A DNA stretch of 6,974 nucleotides from an uncultured Actinomycetes bacterium (GCA_903932885.1 CAIZHT010000008.1:1-6974), one strand, 5' to 3'. Counted from the first letter of the stretch, positions 1 through 6,554 are shown. A program made the numbers and translations. Notes: a model not told the origin generated them from the letters alone.

Positions 1-15
1 GATATTTCTTTTCAT
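1..15 (-). CDS. Start of an unidentified downstream gene, cut by the window edge
   Basis: Only five codons are visible, reading M-K-R-N-I from an ATG at 15..13. A good ribosome-binding site (AGGAGA on the minus strand) overlaps the TAG stop of the regulator gene that ends at 25, giving a gap of only nine bases between the two genes. The same stop-plus-AGGAGA layout occurs between the SQR gene and the 48-aa gene, which supports a real gene co-transcribed as the last visible member of the operon. Position in the operon suggests a role in sulfide or persulfide handling, but nothing in five residues identifies a family. Confidence 0.5.
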
Positions 16-24
16 TTTTATCTC

Positions 25-324
25 CTATGCCAAACTTAGAAAGAGCTTCTGCAATTTTGCAGTTACAGCAGCGCTATTGGATTTATCTTCTTCTAAACAT
101 TCTTTGAGGCTGGCCGAAATCAAGGTAAATGCGGCGGTATTGATGGCCTTACCAACGGCTGCCATCTGCGTGACGATATCTTCACAAGTGCGTCCCTCTT
201 CGAGCATACGTACGACAGCTCCCATTTGGCCATGTGCCCGTTTCATACGACGTGCAATCGCTTCTAACTGTTCTTGATCTTCTAGAATATGAGTAACTGC
301 ATGTGCCTGATCTTTAGCTGCCAT
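25..324 (-). CDS. CsoR/CstR-family metal- or persulfide-sensing repressor (DUF156)
   Basis: A 99-aa all-helical repressor of the CsoR/RcnR/CstR family, which binds DNA as tetramers and releases it when cysteines bind metal or are modified by persulfides. The family core is clear: arginine-rich helix with HGQMGAVVRMLEEG near residues 31-44, C47 in RTCEDI, and C76 in LKECLEED. The 29-residue spacing of the two cysteines equals that of the Cys36/Cys65 pair of Mycobacterium CsoR and the Cys31/Cys60 pair of staphylococcal CstR. The His ligand of copper CsoR, four residues before the second Cys, is Ser72 here, which argues against copper sensing and for a persulfide-type sensor. The ATG overlaps the TAA of the upstream 48-aa gene (TAATG), so translation is coupled, and AAGGGG lies upstream. 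Its likely target is the ATACCC/GGGTAT site at the head of its own operon. Family membership is certain; the persulfide role is inference from residues and from the SQR neighbour. Confidence 0.9.
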   Translation of the reverse strand: MAAKDQAHAVTHILEDQEQLEAIARRMKRAHGQMGAVVRMLEEGRTCEDIVTQMAAVGKAINTAAFTLISASLKECLEEDKSNSAAVTAKLQKLFLSLA

Positions 325-470
325 TAGTGATGCCCCTTCATAATCATTTTCACCATTCGAATATTTATTGCAACGAACCTAAAGAGTTGAAAGATTAGAT
401 TTTTTCTAGCTTTCAAAGTCTTCTCTGTTGTAAGCGGAGCCTTATTGATGCTCTCGTCTGCGCTATTCAT
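324..470 (-). CDS. Unrecognised 48-aa basic protein in the SQR-repressor operon
   Basis: A short gene encoding 48 residues. It is supported by an AGGAGA ribosome-binding site that overlaps the SQR stop codon, an ATG at 470..468 nine bases after that stop, and a TAA that shares one base with the ATG of the repressor gene. This tight coupling on both sides is hard to explain by chance. The first 15 or so residues are polar (MNSADESINKAPLTT). The rest alternates hydrophobic and basic residues (KARKNLIFQLFRF, then NIRMVKMIMKGHH), as in an amphipathic or membrane-surface helix, and ends in two histidines. It has no cysteine, so it is unlikely itself to carry persulfide. I do not recognise a family. 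Membrane association beside SQR or a small partner-protein role are possibilities only. Confidence 0.75.
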   Translation of the reverse strand: MNSADESINKAPLTTEKTLKARKNLIFQLFRFVAINIRMVKMIMKGHH

Positions 471-479
471 TTCTATCTC

Positions 480-1934
480 CTATTCCGGAATCAAAAACCA
501 TAGAGGACGGGCTTTAGCTTTATAGATAAACATGTAGTGCAACATCGCTTTGATCCAATGTGCTGCAAGACCGATTTCTCCAAATGTGTCTTGCAAACTT
601 CTACCTGAACCAGGGAAGCGTTGATAGTCAGGAACAACGGGATACATCGTCATAGCAGCAGCGCTGCCTTGTCGCATTCCTGATCCAGCCGAAGCAATAC
701 ATGCAGCGCCCATATTGGCCATAGATGCAATATGAGCAGGAGCCGATGTCCCCTTCTTTATTCGATCTGCAATTGTGAGTGCTGCCGTTTTACCCATAAC
801 ACCTGAAGGCATTCCAGTTCGTGGGGGAGAAGGGGCAATCACAGTTCCAGTTGTACTTTTGCGAGGCTGTGAAATTTGATGTGGTGGCGCAAAAGCGATT
901 CCCACACCAAAAATATTTGGATACAACGGAGATTGGTATGTACTTGGCCAATCTTCGGCACGCCAATCAGCGAACTCTTTTGGCGTGTAGTTTGCATCGA
1001 CTTTCATAAAACCACTGGGTGCAAATAGTTTTTCTGAAATATCGCCACCTTGCGCATCAAATGCACTAAGGCCAACACCCCTAAATGGTGGCAAGAGCAT
1101 TGCAAAATCGAAATCTAATGTGCGTTTTATGCCATCGAGTTGCTCGTAATGAATTACTCCAGGCTCAATTTTCTCAACATGTGACTCGAGGATCGCATGA
1201 ACTCCACGTTCACGAAAGAGGGACTCTGTCCATAATTTACTTGTAGTCTCAAACCCACTCTGACTAAAAGTCATTCCTCCAACACCAAAATCACCAAGTT
1301 CGTATTCGTTGGTGAGATACACAATCTTTGCTAAATCGCGAACACCGGCTGCGCGAAGTTCGTGTTCAACATTGAAGGTGTATTCAAATGCTGCGCCTTC
1401 GCATGTACATGTTCCATGCCCAACACCGATAACTAAAGTTTGTGGAGTACCCGCTTTGAGTTTTGCAATAACCTCAGCCAATTTGTGAGCAGCTTCAACT
1501 GCATGCGAAGGAGTACAAACCGAGACTGTGTGACCATCGGGGCCAAGTCCAGGAGTTGCAGCAAAGTTGAGCTTTGGTCCAGTTGCATTGATGAGATAGT
1601 CATAGGGGATCTTTGCTTTTTCACCAGCACGAGTTGGATCTGTGTATGAAATTTCAACATATGACTTGGTTGCGCTATCTCCTTCAGGATGAATCGCAAC
1701 ACCTAATGCTTGGTGATACACAATTCCCTTACGTTTATAAATAGGGGCCAATGGAAATACCACTTGGTCAGCGCTCATCTTTCCAACGCCTACCCAGATA
1801 TTTGAAGGGATCCAATTCCAATTTGAATTAGGAGTAACGACAACAACCTCATCGTTTTTTGAGAGCATTCGACGCAAGTGAAGCGCTGCTGTATGCCCTG
1901 AGATTCCTGCACCTAAAATAACTACTGTAGCCAT
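480..1934 (-). CDS. sqr: Sulfide:quinone oxidoreductase-like FAD protein
   Basis: A 484-aa flavoprotein of the SQR/flavocytochrome c sulfide dehydrogenase group, which oxidises sulfide to sulfane sulfur and passes electrons to membrane quinone. The N-terminus has an FAD-binding GAGISG (8-13), followed by NWNWIPSNIWVGVG (38-51), typical of SQRs. A second nucleotide-binding-like fold carries VIGVGHG (168-174). The three cysteines expected of SQR are present: C140 (VSVCTPSHA), C178 (CEGAAFEY) and C412 (GAACIAS). C176 makes an extra CxC pair with C178. The C-terminus (about 456-484) is aromatic and basic and ends FLIPE, consistent with a membrane-surface anchor. The open frame runs 74 codons further upstream to 2156, but that part crosses the recA control region and lacks family sequence. 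The GAGISG fold starts directly after the ATG at 1934, and the operator sits there. It is first gene of the operon with the 48-aa protein and the CsoR/CstR-like repressor. Enzyme class is confident; the exact SQR type is not assigned. Confidence 0.88.
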   Translation of the reverse strand: MATVVILGAGISGHTAALHLRRMLSKNDEVVVVTPNSNWNWIPSNIWVGVGKMSADQVVFPLAPIYKRKGIVYHQALGVAIHPEGDSATKSYVEISYTDPTRAGEKAKIPYDYLINATGPKLNFAATPGLGPDGHTVSVCTPSHAVEAAHKLAEVIAKLKAGTPQTLVIGVGHGTCTCEGAAFEYTFNVEHELRAAGVRDLAKIVYLTNEYELGDFGVGGMTFSQSGFETTSKLWTESLFRERGVHAILESHVEKIEPGVIHYEQLDGIKRTLDFDFAMLLPPFRGVGLSAFDAQGGDISEKLFAPSGFMKVDANYTPKEFADWRAEDWPSTYQSPLYPNIFGVGIAFAPPHQISQPRKSTTGTVIAPSPPRTGMPSGVMGKTAALTIADRIKKGTSAPAHIASMANMGAACIASAGSGMRQGSAAAMTMYPVVPDYQRFPGSGRSLQDTFGEIGLAAHWIKAMLHYMFIYKAKARPLWFLIPE

Positions 1935-1948
1935 ACCCCCTAGGGTAT
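1933..1948. promoter_or_regulatory. CsoR/CstR-type operator on the sqr start
   Basis: The plus strand reads ATACCC-CCTA-GGGTAT, a perfect 6-bp inverted repeat around four bases. This is the kind of GC-centred, AT-flanked operator known for CsoR and CstR proteins. It covers the last bases of the sqr upstream region and overlaps the A and T of the sqr ATG. A bound repressor here would block both polymerase and the start region. The matching repressor is the last complete gene visible in the same operon, which would give autoregulation. Confidence 0.8.
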
Positions 1949-1949
1949 A
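1944..1949 (-). promoter_or_regulatory. Candidate -10 element of the sqr operon
   Basis: On the minus strand TATACC lies nine bases before the sqr ATG. A transcript starting six to nine bases downstream would begin at or within a few bases of the ATG, so the mRNA may be leaderless or nearly so. The G-run next to the ATG is too close to act as a normal Shine-Dalgarno. A TGGACA about 15 bases upstream could be a weak -35. The element lies mostly inside the operator. Confidence 0.4.
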
Positions 1950-2004
1950 AAGATAAACGAGATTTGTCCACACGTGTTGCAAATAAGCGCGACACGCGCT
2001 CGCA

Positions 2005-2027
2005 ATGTCAGTGCTCTCAGCTAGGTT
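2005..2027 (+). promoter_or_regulatory. RecA-NDp / PafBC-type promoter of recA
   Basis: ATGTCAGTG (2005-2013), eight bases, then TAGGTT (2022-2027). This matches the mycobacterial LexA-independent DNA-damage promoter TTGTC(A/G)GTG-N8-TANNNT in all but the first base. In mycobacteria this promoter class is activated by PafBC. Spacing and orientation place the transcription start near 2033-2035, about 150 bases before the recA start codon. The motif is seen in sequence; the activator is inferred from the known system. Confidence 0.75.
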
Positions 2028-2043
2028 TCGAACAGGTGTTCGG
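2028..2043. promoter_or_regulatory. LexA SOS box upstream of recA
   Basis: TCGAAC-AGGT-GTTCGG matches the Gram-positive/actinobacterial SOS box TCGAAC-N4-GTTCGA with one mismatch in the last base. It starts immediately after the -10 of the RecA-NDp promoter and covers the predicted transcription start, so LexA would block transcription from that promoter directly. A weaker TACCAT (2045-2050) downstream could be the -10 of a second promoter. Confidence 0.87.
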
Positions 2044-2089
2044 ATACCATTTACCCGTACAACCAGAGCGGTTCCATCCTCCGCCCACA

Positions 2090-2164
2090 GGCTTTGCAAA
2101 AAGCCACAGGGCCGTCGATGGGTCTCCGTACCTTCTGGGCCAGACCCAAACGTCATATGACGTT
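2090..2164 (+). other. Series of hairpins in the recA 5' leader
   Basis: Three strong self-complementary elements follow one another between the promoter and the recA ribosome-binding site: GGCTTT-GCAA-AAAGCC (2090-2105), a 6-bp stem closed by a GNRA-type tetraloop; TGGGTCT/AGACCCA (2119-2125 with 2142-2148), a 7-bp stem; and a perfect 16-base palindrome AACGTCATATGACGTT (2149-2164). A weak GCGG/CCGC pair (2068-2071 with 2081-2084) precedes them. The last palindrome ends seven bases before the AAAGGAAAG ribosome-binding site. There is no T-run, so they do not look like a simple terminator. A role in mRNA stability or translation is inference. Confidence 0.45.
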
Positions 2165-2182
2165 CTATCGAAAGGAAAGTAA

Positions 2183-3277
2183 GTGGCTACTGAAAAAAGT
2201 AATAAAGCTAATGATGCTGCGCAAGAAAAAGCAACCACAGAGCGCCAAAAGGCACTTGATACAGCCCTAGCCCAGATTGAACGTCAGTTTGGAAAAGGCT
2301 CTGTAATGAAGATGAGTGATCGCACAGCTCAGGTTATTGAAGTAATTCCAACTGGATCAATTGCACTCGATATCGCACTCGGTATTGGTGGGCTACCACG
2401 TGGACGTATCGTAGAAATCTACGGACCAGAATCTTCAGGTAAGACAACTCTTACATTGCATGCAATTGCTAATGCACAAAAGGCTGGCGGAATCTGCGCA
2501 TTTATCGATGCTGAGCACGCATTCGATGCAGAGTATGCAAAGAAGCTCGGCGTAGATATTGATTCACTTCTTGTCTCACAACCAGATACAGGTGAGCAAG
2601 CACTAGAGATCATGGATATGTTGATTCGATCCGGTGCACTCGATCTCGTTGTCGTTGACTCAGTTGCAGCACTTGTTCCACGCGCTGAAATTGAAGGCGA
2701 AATGGGAGATTCACATATGGGTCTTCAGGCACGTCTTATGTCACAAGCACTTCGTAAAATTACTGGTGCACTTCACCAATCAAAGACAACTGCAATCTTT
2801 ATCAACCAGTTGCGCGAAAAGATTGGCGTCTTCTTCGGATCTCCTGAAACAACAACTGGTGGAAAGGCGCTCAAGTTCTACGCATCTGTTCGCCTTGATA
2901 TCCGTCGTATTGAAACCCTCAAGGATGGCCAAGAAGCAGTTGGTAACCGTACTCGCGTGAAGGTAGTCAAGAATAAGATGGCTCCACCTTTCAAGCAGGC
3001 AGAGTTCGACATTATTTACGGAACAGGTATCTCACGCGAAGGCTCACTCATCGATCTCGGTGTTGATGTCGGAATCGTGAAGAAATCTGGCGCTTGGTAT
3101 ACATACGAAGCAGATCAACTTGGACAGGGCAAAGAGAATTCACGCGCCTTCCTTATTGATAATCCAGATCTTGCCAACGAGATCGAATCAAAGATTCGCG
3201 CACACTTTGCAACGGTAGAAGTAGACCCAGCACTAGTGGCAGCAGTCGAAGAAGCAACGGCAGAGGTTGATTTCTAA
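2183..3277 (+). CDS. recA: Recombinase RecA
   Basis: A 364-aa RecA, the ATP-dependent strand-exchange protein of homologous recombination and the co-protease that triggers LexA self-cleavage. Visible landmarks: Walker [10 protein letters not shown] (81-89), the catalytic glutamate in DAEHA (E111), Walker B LVVVDS (155-160), the INQLREKIG segment (207-215), and the DNA-binding L2 loop with SPETTTGG (220-227) leading to [12 protein letters not shown]. Length is normal and there is no intein, unlike some mycobacterial RecA. The start is GTG at 2183, preceded by AAAGGAAAG at 2171-2179. L2 has GVFFG where most RecA proteins have GVMFG. The first 20 residues are polar and probably not conserved. 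recX follows with stop/start overlap, and the upstream region carries both a RecA-NDp promoter and a LexA box, so damage induction is expected. Confidence 0.99.
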   Translation: MATEKSNKANDAAQEKATTERQKALDTALAQIERQFGKGSVMKMSDRTAQVIEVIPTGSIALDIALGIGGLPRGRIVEIYGPESSGKTTLTLHAIANAQKAGGICAFIDAEHAFDAEYAKKLGVDIDSLLVSQPDTGEQALEIMDMLIRSGALDLVVVDSVAALVPRAEIEGEMGDSHMGLQARLMSQALRKITGALHQSKTTAIFINQLREKIGVFFGSPETTTGGKALKFYASVRLDIRRIETLKDGQEAVGNRTRVKVVKNKMAPPFKQAEFDIIYGTGISREGSLIDLGVDVGIVKKSGAWYTYEADQLGQGKENSRAFLIDNPDLANEIESKIRAHFATVEVDPALVAAVEEATAEVDF

Positions 3278-3783
3278 TTAGCCTTGAATTTGTAAAGGTA
3301 GATCGCGATGCGGACCCTTACTCTATTGCTCACACAATTGCGCTCAATGCGTTAGTTGCAAGGGCAAAGAGTAAGGGCGAGCTCGCGGCTCACCTTAAAA
3401 AACGTGGCATTGAAGATGACGTTGCAGCTGCAGTAATTTTTCGCTTGCAAGAATCGGGACTTATCAATGATGAAGAGTTTGCAGTTGCATGGACTCAATC
3501 ACGTCATAACTCCAAGAAACTCTCTAAGCGAATAATTGCGGGGGAGTTGCGCGGAAAAGGTGTTGATCAAGAAAGTATCGATGCAGCCCTCGATGGCATT
3601 GATGATGAGAGTGAATACCGCACTGCATTTAGTCTTGCGATGCGCAAATATTCAACGATGTCGCGCCTAGAGCCAGAAGTTCAGGTTCGCAGAATTCAAT
3701 CCTTGCTGCAACGCAAGGGTTTTAGTTTCTCTGTAATTGGACGTGTATTACAAGAGCTAGGTATTGAAGTAGCTCGTTACTAG
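3277..3783 (+). CDS. recX: Regulatory protein RecX, apparent ATT start
   Basis: RecX binds RecA filaments and restrains RecA activity. The frame encodes three-helix repeats typical of the family: a first around DPYSIAHTIALNAL and GELAAHLKKRGIEDD, a second with GLINDEEFAVAWTQSRH and RIIAGELRGKGVD, and a third with RRIQSLLQRKGFSF near the end. The frame opens after a TGA at 3268-3270 and contains no ATG, GTG or TTG until TTG at 3445, which would remove 56 residues including most of the first repeat. The ATT at 3277 shares one base with the recA stop (TAATT in place of a usual TAATG), has AGAGG ten bases upstream, and gives 168 aa, a normal RecX length. I therefore choose ATT, possibly helped by translational coupling to recA. 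A sequencing error or recent G-to-T change are alternatives. Family is certain; the start is inference. Confidence 0.9.
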   Translation: MSLEFVKVDRDADPYSIAHTIALNALVARAKSKGELAAHLKKRGIEDDVAAAVIFRLQESGLINDEEFAVAWTQSRHNSKKLSKRIIAGELRGKGVDQESIDAALDGIDDESEYRTAFSLAMRKYSTMSRLEPEVQVRRIQSLLQRKGFSFSVIGRVLQELGIEVARY

Positions 3784-4496
3784 CTCTTAGCTAAATGCTC
3801 TGTAAGGCGGGCAGCAGTTGCAACGACGGCCGCTGCGTGAATACGGCCAGGTTGGCGCCCTAAGCGCTCTATAGGACCACTAATACTTACTGCTGCAATA
3901 ACTTTTCCATTAGGTCCGCGTACCGGCGCTGAAACCGATGCAACTCCTGCTTCGCGCTCTCCAACTGATTGCGCCCATCCGCGGCGGCGATCGGCAGATA
4001 ATTGCACAGCGGTAAAACGTGCATTAGTTAATCCGCGATGAATTTTTTCTGAGTCTTCCCATGCAAGAAGAATTTGCGCAGCAGAACCTGCTTGCATTGT
4101 TAGAGCTGAACCAACAGGAACAGAATCGCGAAGCCCAGATAAACGCTCTGCAACTGCAACACAAATGCGTACATCACCTTGGCGTCTATATAACTGTGCA
4201 CTCTCACCAGTTGCATCGCGTAGTGCGGATAAAACTGGACCCGCTGCTGCGATAAGGCGATCCTCACCGGCTGCTGCGCCAAGTTCACTTGGGCGAGGAC
4301 CTAATACAAAGCGACCTGTGAGATCGCGGGTAACGAGTCGGTGAAATTCCAAAGCAACTGCAAGGCGGTGGGCAGTGGGGCGCGCTATGCCCGTGGCAGC
4401 GACTAATTCTGCGAGGGAATGTGGCCCGGATTCCAAAGTGGTGAGAATAGAGACGGCTTTATCTAAGACGCCAACTCCGCTATTCTTCTTGTTCAC
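3780..4496 (-). CDS. ndgR: IclR-family regulator of leucine biosynthesis, NdgR/LtbR type
   Basis: A 238-aa IclR regulator with an N-terminal winged helix-turn-helix (about 8-65; recognition helix near [13 protein letters not shown], 38-50) and a C-terminal effector-binding domain (about 85-235) with [25 protein letters not shown] and [12 protein letters not shown]. Its sequence closely follows Streptomyces NdgR and Corynebacterium LtbR as I remember them, and it is divergent from leuCD, the usual arrangement. In those organisms it controls leuCD and other amino acid genes. The start is GTG at 4496..4494; there is no Shine-Dalgarno, but a TAATCT on the minus strand sits six bases before it, so the mRNA is probably leaderless. 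The stop codon overlaps that of recX: the four bases CTAG at 3780-3783 supply TAG on both strands, leaving no room for a dedicated terminator. ltbR is an equally good name. Confidence 0.92.
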   Translation of the reverse strand: MNKKNSGVGVLDKAVSILTTLESGPHSLAELVAATGIARPTAHRLAVALEFHRLVTRDLTGRFVLGPRPSELGAAAGEDRLIAAAGPVLSALRDATGESAQLYRRQGDVRICVAVAERLSGLRDSVPVGSALTMQAGSAAQILLAWEDSEKIHRGLTNARFTAVQLSADRRRGWAQSVGEREAGVASVSAPVRGPNGKVIAAVSISGPIERLGRQPGRIHAAAVVATAARLTEHLAKS

Positions 4497-4502
4497 AGGT
4501 CA

Positions 4503-4508
4503 AGATTA
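4503..4508 (-). promoter_or_regulatory. -10 element of a leaderless ndgR transcript
   Basis: On the minus strand TAATCT matches TANNNT and is followed by six bases (TGACCT) and then the GTG start. The predicted transcription start therefore falls on the first base of the start codon. The absence of any purine-rich ribosome-binding site supports this reading. Confidence 0.55.
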
Positions 4509-4529
4509 GCATCTCATTAGATGGGATGC
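4509..4529. promoter_or_regulatory. Palindromic candidate operator between ndgR and leuC
   Basis: A 21-bp imperfect palindrome with outer arms GCATC/GATGC and inner arms CAT/ATG around a TAG centre, so 16 of 21 positions are symmetric. It lies next to the ndgR -10 and upstream of the leuC ribosome-binding site, the expected place for an IclR-type dimer to control both genes. The binding protein is inferred from position. I do not have a remembered NdgR/LtbR consensus to compare with. Confidence 0.5.
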
Positions 4530-4552
4530 AAAATAAGAGGAGTGCGCACTCG

Positions 4553-5944
4553 ATGGGTAAAACATTAGCCGAGAAGATTTGGGGCGAACATATAGTTCGC
4601 TCTGCTGCCGGTGAACCAGATCTTATTTACATCGATCTTCATTTGATTCATGAAGTAACAAGCCCACAAGCATTTGATGGTCTTCGCTTAGCAGGACGAA
4701 CAGTGCGCCGTACTGATCTCACCATTGCAACAGAGGATCACAACACTCCAACGCTCAATATTGATAAGCCAATCGCTGACCCTGTCTCAAAGTTGCAGGT
4801 CGATACATTGCGCGCAAATTGTAAAGAATTTGGCGTTCGCATTCACTCATTGGGTGATGCCGAGCAAGGAATCGTCCACGTTGTGGGGCCACAGTTAGGC
4901 CTTACACAGCCAGGCATGACAATCGTTTGCGGAGATTCGCACACATCAACACACGGCGCATTCGGAGCGCTTGCTTTTGGTATTGGCACAAGCGAGGTAG
5001 AGCATGTGCTTGCAACACAGACGCTGCCACTTGCTCGTCCAAAGACCATGGCAATCAATGTTGAAGGAAAACTTAAAGCGGGAGTTACCGCTAAAGATAT
5101 TATCTTGGCGATCATTGCAAAGATTGGTACCGGCGGGGGACAGGGCTACGTCATTGAATATCGCGGTAGCGCAATTCGCGAGCTTTCAATGGAAGGCCGT
5201 ATGACTATTTGTAATATGTCAATCGAAGCAGGTGCGCGCGCAGGGTTGATCGCACCAGATGAAAAGACTTTTGCGTATATCAAGGGAAAGCCACACGCAC
5301 CAGAGGAATTCGATGCAGCCCTTACTTATTGGAAAACCTTGTTTACCGATACAGATGCAAAATTTGATGTTGAAGTAAATCTTGATGCAGATGCACTTGA
5401 GCCATTTGTTACATGGGGAACTAACCCAGGACAAGGTTTGCCACTCAATGCCAATGTTCCAGATCCTGCAAAAATTGCAGATGCAGAAGAGCGCGGTGCA
5501 GCAGAGCGTGCACTTGTGTACATGGGACTTGAAGCAGGTACACCATTGAAAAAGATAGCCATTGACACTGTTTTCTTGGGCTCTTGCACCAATGGGCGAA
5601 TAGAAGATTTACGCGCAGCAGCCGATGTCCTCAAAGGTAAAAAGATTTCTTCAACACTTCGCATGTTAGTTGTGCCTGGTTCTGCGCGAGTGCGTTTACA
5701 AGCAGAGCAAGAAGGCCTGGATAAAGTCTTTTTAGATGCAGGTGCTGAATGGCGAAATGCAGGGTGTTCTATGTGCCTTGGTATGAATCCAGATCAACTC
5801 GCAGTAGGTGAGCGATCAGCATCTACCAGTAATAGAAACTTTGAAGGACGCCAAGGTAAAGGTGGACGTACTCACTTAGTGAGCCCACTAGTAGCTGCAG
5901 CAACGGCACTTCGCGGAACACTTTCTTCCCCGGCAGATTTGTAG
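4553..5944 (+). CDS. leuC: 3-isopropylmalate dehydratase large subunit
   Basis: LeuC (463 aa) is the [4Fe-4S] subunit of isopropylmalate isomerase, which converts 2-isopropylmalate to 3-isopropylmalate in leucine synthesis. Cluster ligands are visible at C345 (LGSCTNGR) and C405/C408 (AGCSMCLG). Other family blocks are [19 protein letters not shown] (27-45), TEDHN (60-64), [13 protein letters not shown] (126-138), [10 protein letters not shown] (222-231) and the C-terminal [20 protein letters not shown] (426-445). The frame also has an ATG at 4526, but it lies within the candidate operator; the ATG at 4553 begins the family's usual [10 protein letters not shown] and follows AGAGGAG at 4536-4542. 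leuD follows after ten bases. Probable control is by the divergent NdgR-type protein. Confidence 0.98.
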   Translation: MGKTLAEKIWGEHIVRSAAGEPDLIYIDLHLIHEVTSPQAFDGLRLAGRTVRRTDLTIATEDHNTPTLNIDKPIADPVSKLQVDTLRANCKEFGVRIHSLGDAEQGIVHVVGPQLGLTQPGMTIVCGDSHTSTHGAFGALAFGIGTSEVEHVLATQTLPLARPKTMAINVEGKLKAGVTAKDIILAIIAKIGTGGGQGYVIEYRGSAIRELSMEGRMTICNMSIEAGARAGLIAPDEKTFAYIKGKPHAPEEFDAALTYWKTLFTDTDAKFDVEVNLDADALEPFVTWGTNPGQGLPLNANVPDPAKIADAEERGAAERALVYMGLEAGTPLKKIAIDTVFLGSCTNGRIEDLRAAADVLKGKKISSTLRMLVVPGSARVRLQAEQEGLDKVFLDAGAEWRNAGCSMCLGMNPDQLAVGERSASTSNRNFEGRQGKGGRTHLVSPLVAAATALRGTLSSPADL

Positions 5945-5954
5945 GAGGCGGACA

Positions 5955-6554
5955 ATGGAAAAATTCATAAAGCACACAGGCTCTGGCGTTCCGCTTCGTC
6001 GAAGCAATGTTGATACCGACCAAATCATTCCTGCGGTTTATCTGAAGCGTGTAACACGTAGCGGTTTCGAAGATGGTCTATTTAGTGCATGGCGTAATGA
6101 CCCAGAATTTGTTCTCAACCAAGAGGCATATAAAAAGGGGACAGTTCTTGTCGCCGGCGTTGACTTTGGCACTGGCTCTTCTCGCGAACATGCAGTCTGG
6201 GCGCTTCAGAACTACGGCTTCAAGGCAGTTATTTCTAGCCGCTTTGCAGATATCTTCCGTGGAAATTCACTCAAAGGTGGCTTACTCACCGTCATCATTG
6301 ATCAAAGTGATGTTGAAAATATCTGGGCAGCCATTGAGGCAGATCCAACGACTCAGATCACGGTAGATCTCGATACCCGCACCGTTTCTTATAACTCAAC
6401 GGTATTGCCATTTGAAATCGATGATTACACCCGTTGGCGCTTGATGGAAGGTTTGGATGACATTGGTTTGACTCTGAAAGAGACTGATTCCATTGACTCT
6501 TTTGAAGGTAATCGCGCATCGTATAAACCGAAAACACTTCCGATTAAGAAATAG
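5955..6554 (+). CDS. leuD: 3-isopropylmalate dehydratase small subunit
   Basis: LeuD (199 aa) is the small, swivelling subunit that completes the isomerase active site with LeuC in the cytoplasm. Landmarks: [16 protein letters not shown] (12-27), [13 protein letters not shown] (68-80) which carries the substrate-contacting loop, [18 protein letters not shown] (94-111), and a C-terminal [19 protein letters not shown] (156-174). The ATG at 5955 has a strong AGGAGG (5943-5948) that overlaps the leuC TAG, and the ten-base gap shows a leuCD operon. Length is normal for the family. Confidence 0.98.
   Translation: MEKFIKHTGSGVPLRRSNVDTDQIIPAVYLKRVTRSGFEDGLFSAWRNDPEFVLNQEAYKKGTVLVAGVDFGTGSSREHAVWALQNYGFKAVISSRFADIFRGNSLKGGLLTVIIDQSDVENIWAAIEADPTTQITVDLDTRTVSYNSTVLPFEIDDYTRWRLMEGLDDIGLTLKETDSIDSFEGNRASYKPKTLPIKK

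Noticed and set aside
1935..2156. N-terminal extension of the SQR frame by 74 codons to an ATG at 2156.
   Set aside because: It runs across the operator, the recA promoter, the LexA box and the leader hairpins, has no SQR-like sequence, and the FAD motif follows directly on the ATG at 1934.
2017..2182. Possible tRNA in the recA upstream region, suggested by TTCGAAC.
   Set aside because: T-arm stem pairing around TTCGAAC fails on both strands; the motif is explained by the LexA box.
2183..3277. Intein in RecA.
   Set aside because: The protein is uninterrupted at normal length, with intact Walker A and L2 regions.
3445..3783. recX starting at TTG 3445 (112 aa).
   Set aside because: It would lose 56 residues that match the first RecX repeat, and there is no good ribosome-binding site before it.
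4526..4552. Earlier leuC start at ATG 4526.
   Set aside because: It lies in the palindromic operator, has no ribosome-binding site, and adds nine residues before the family's usual MGKTLAEK start.
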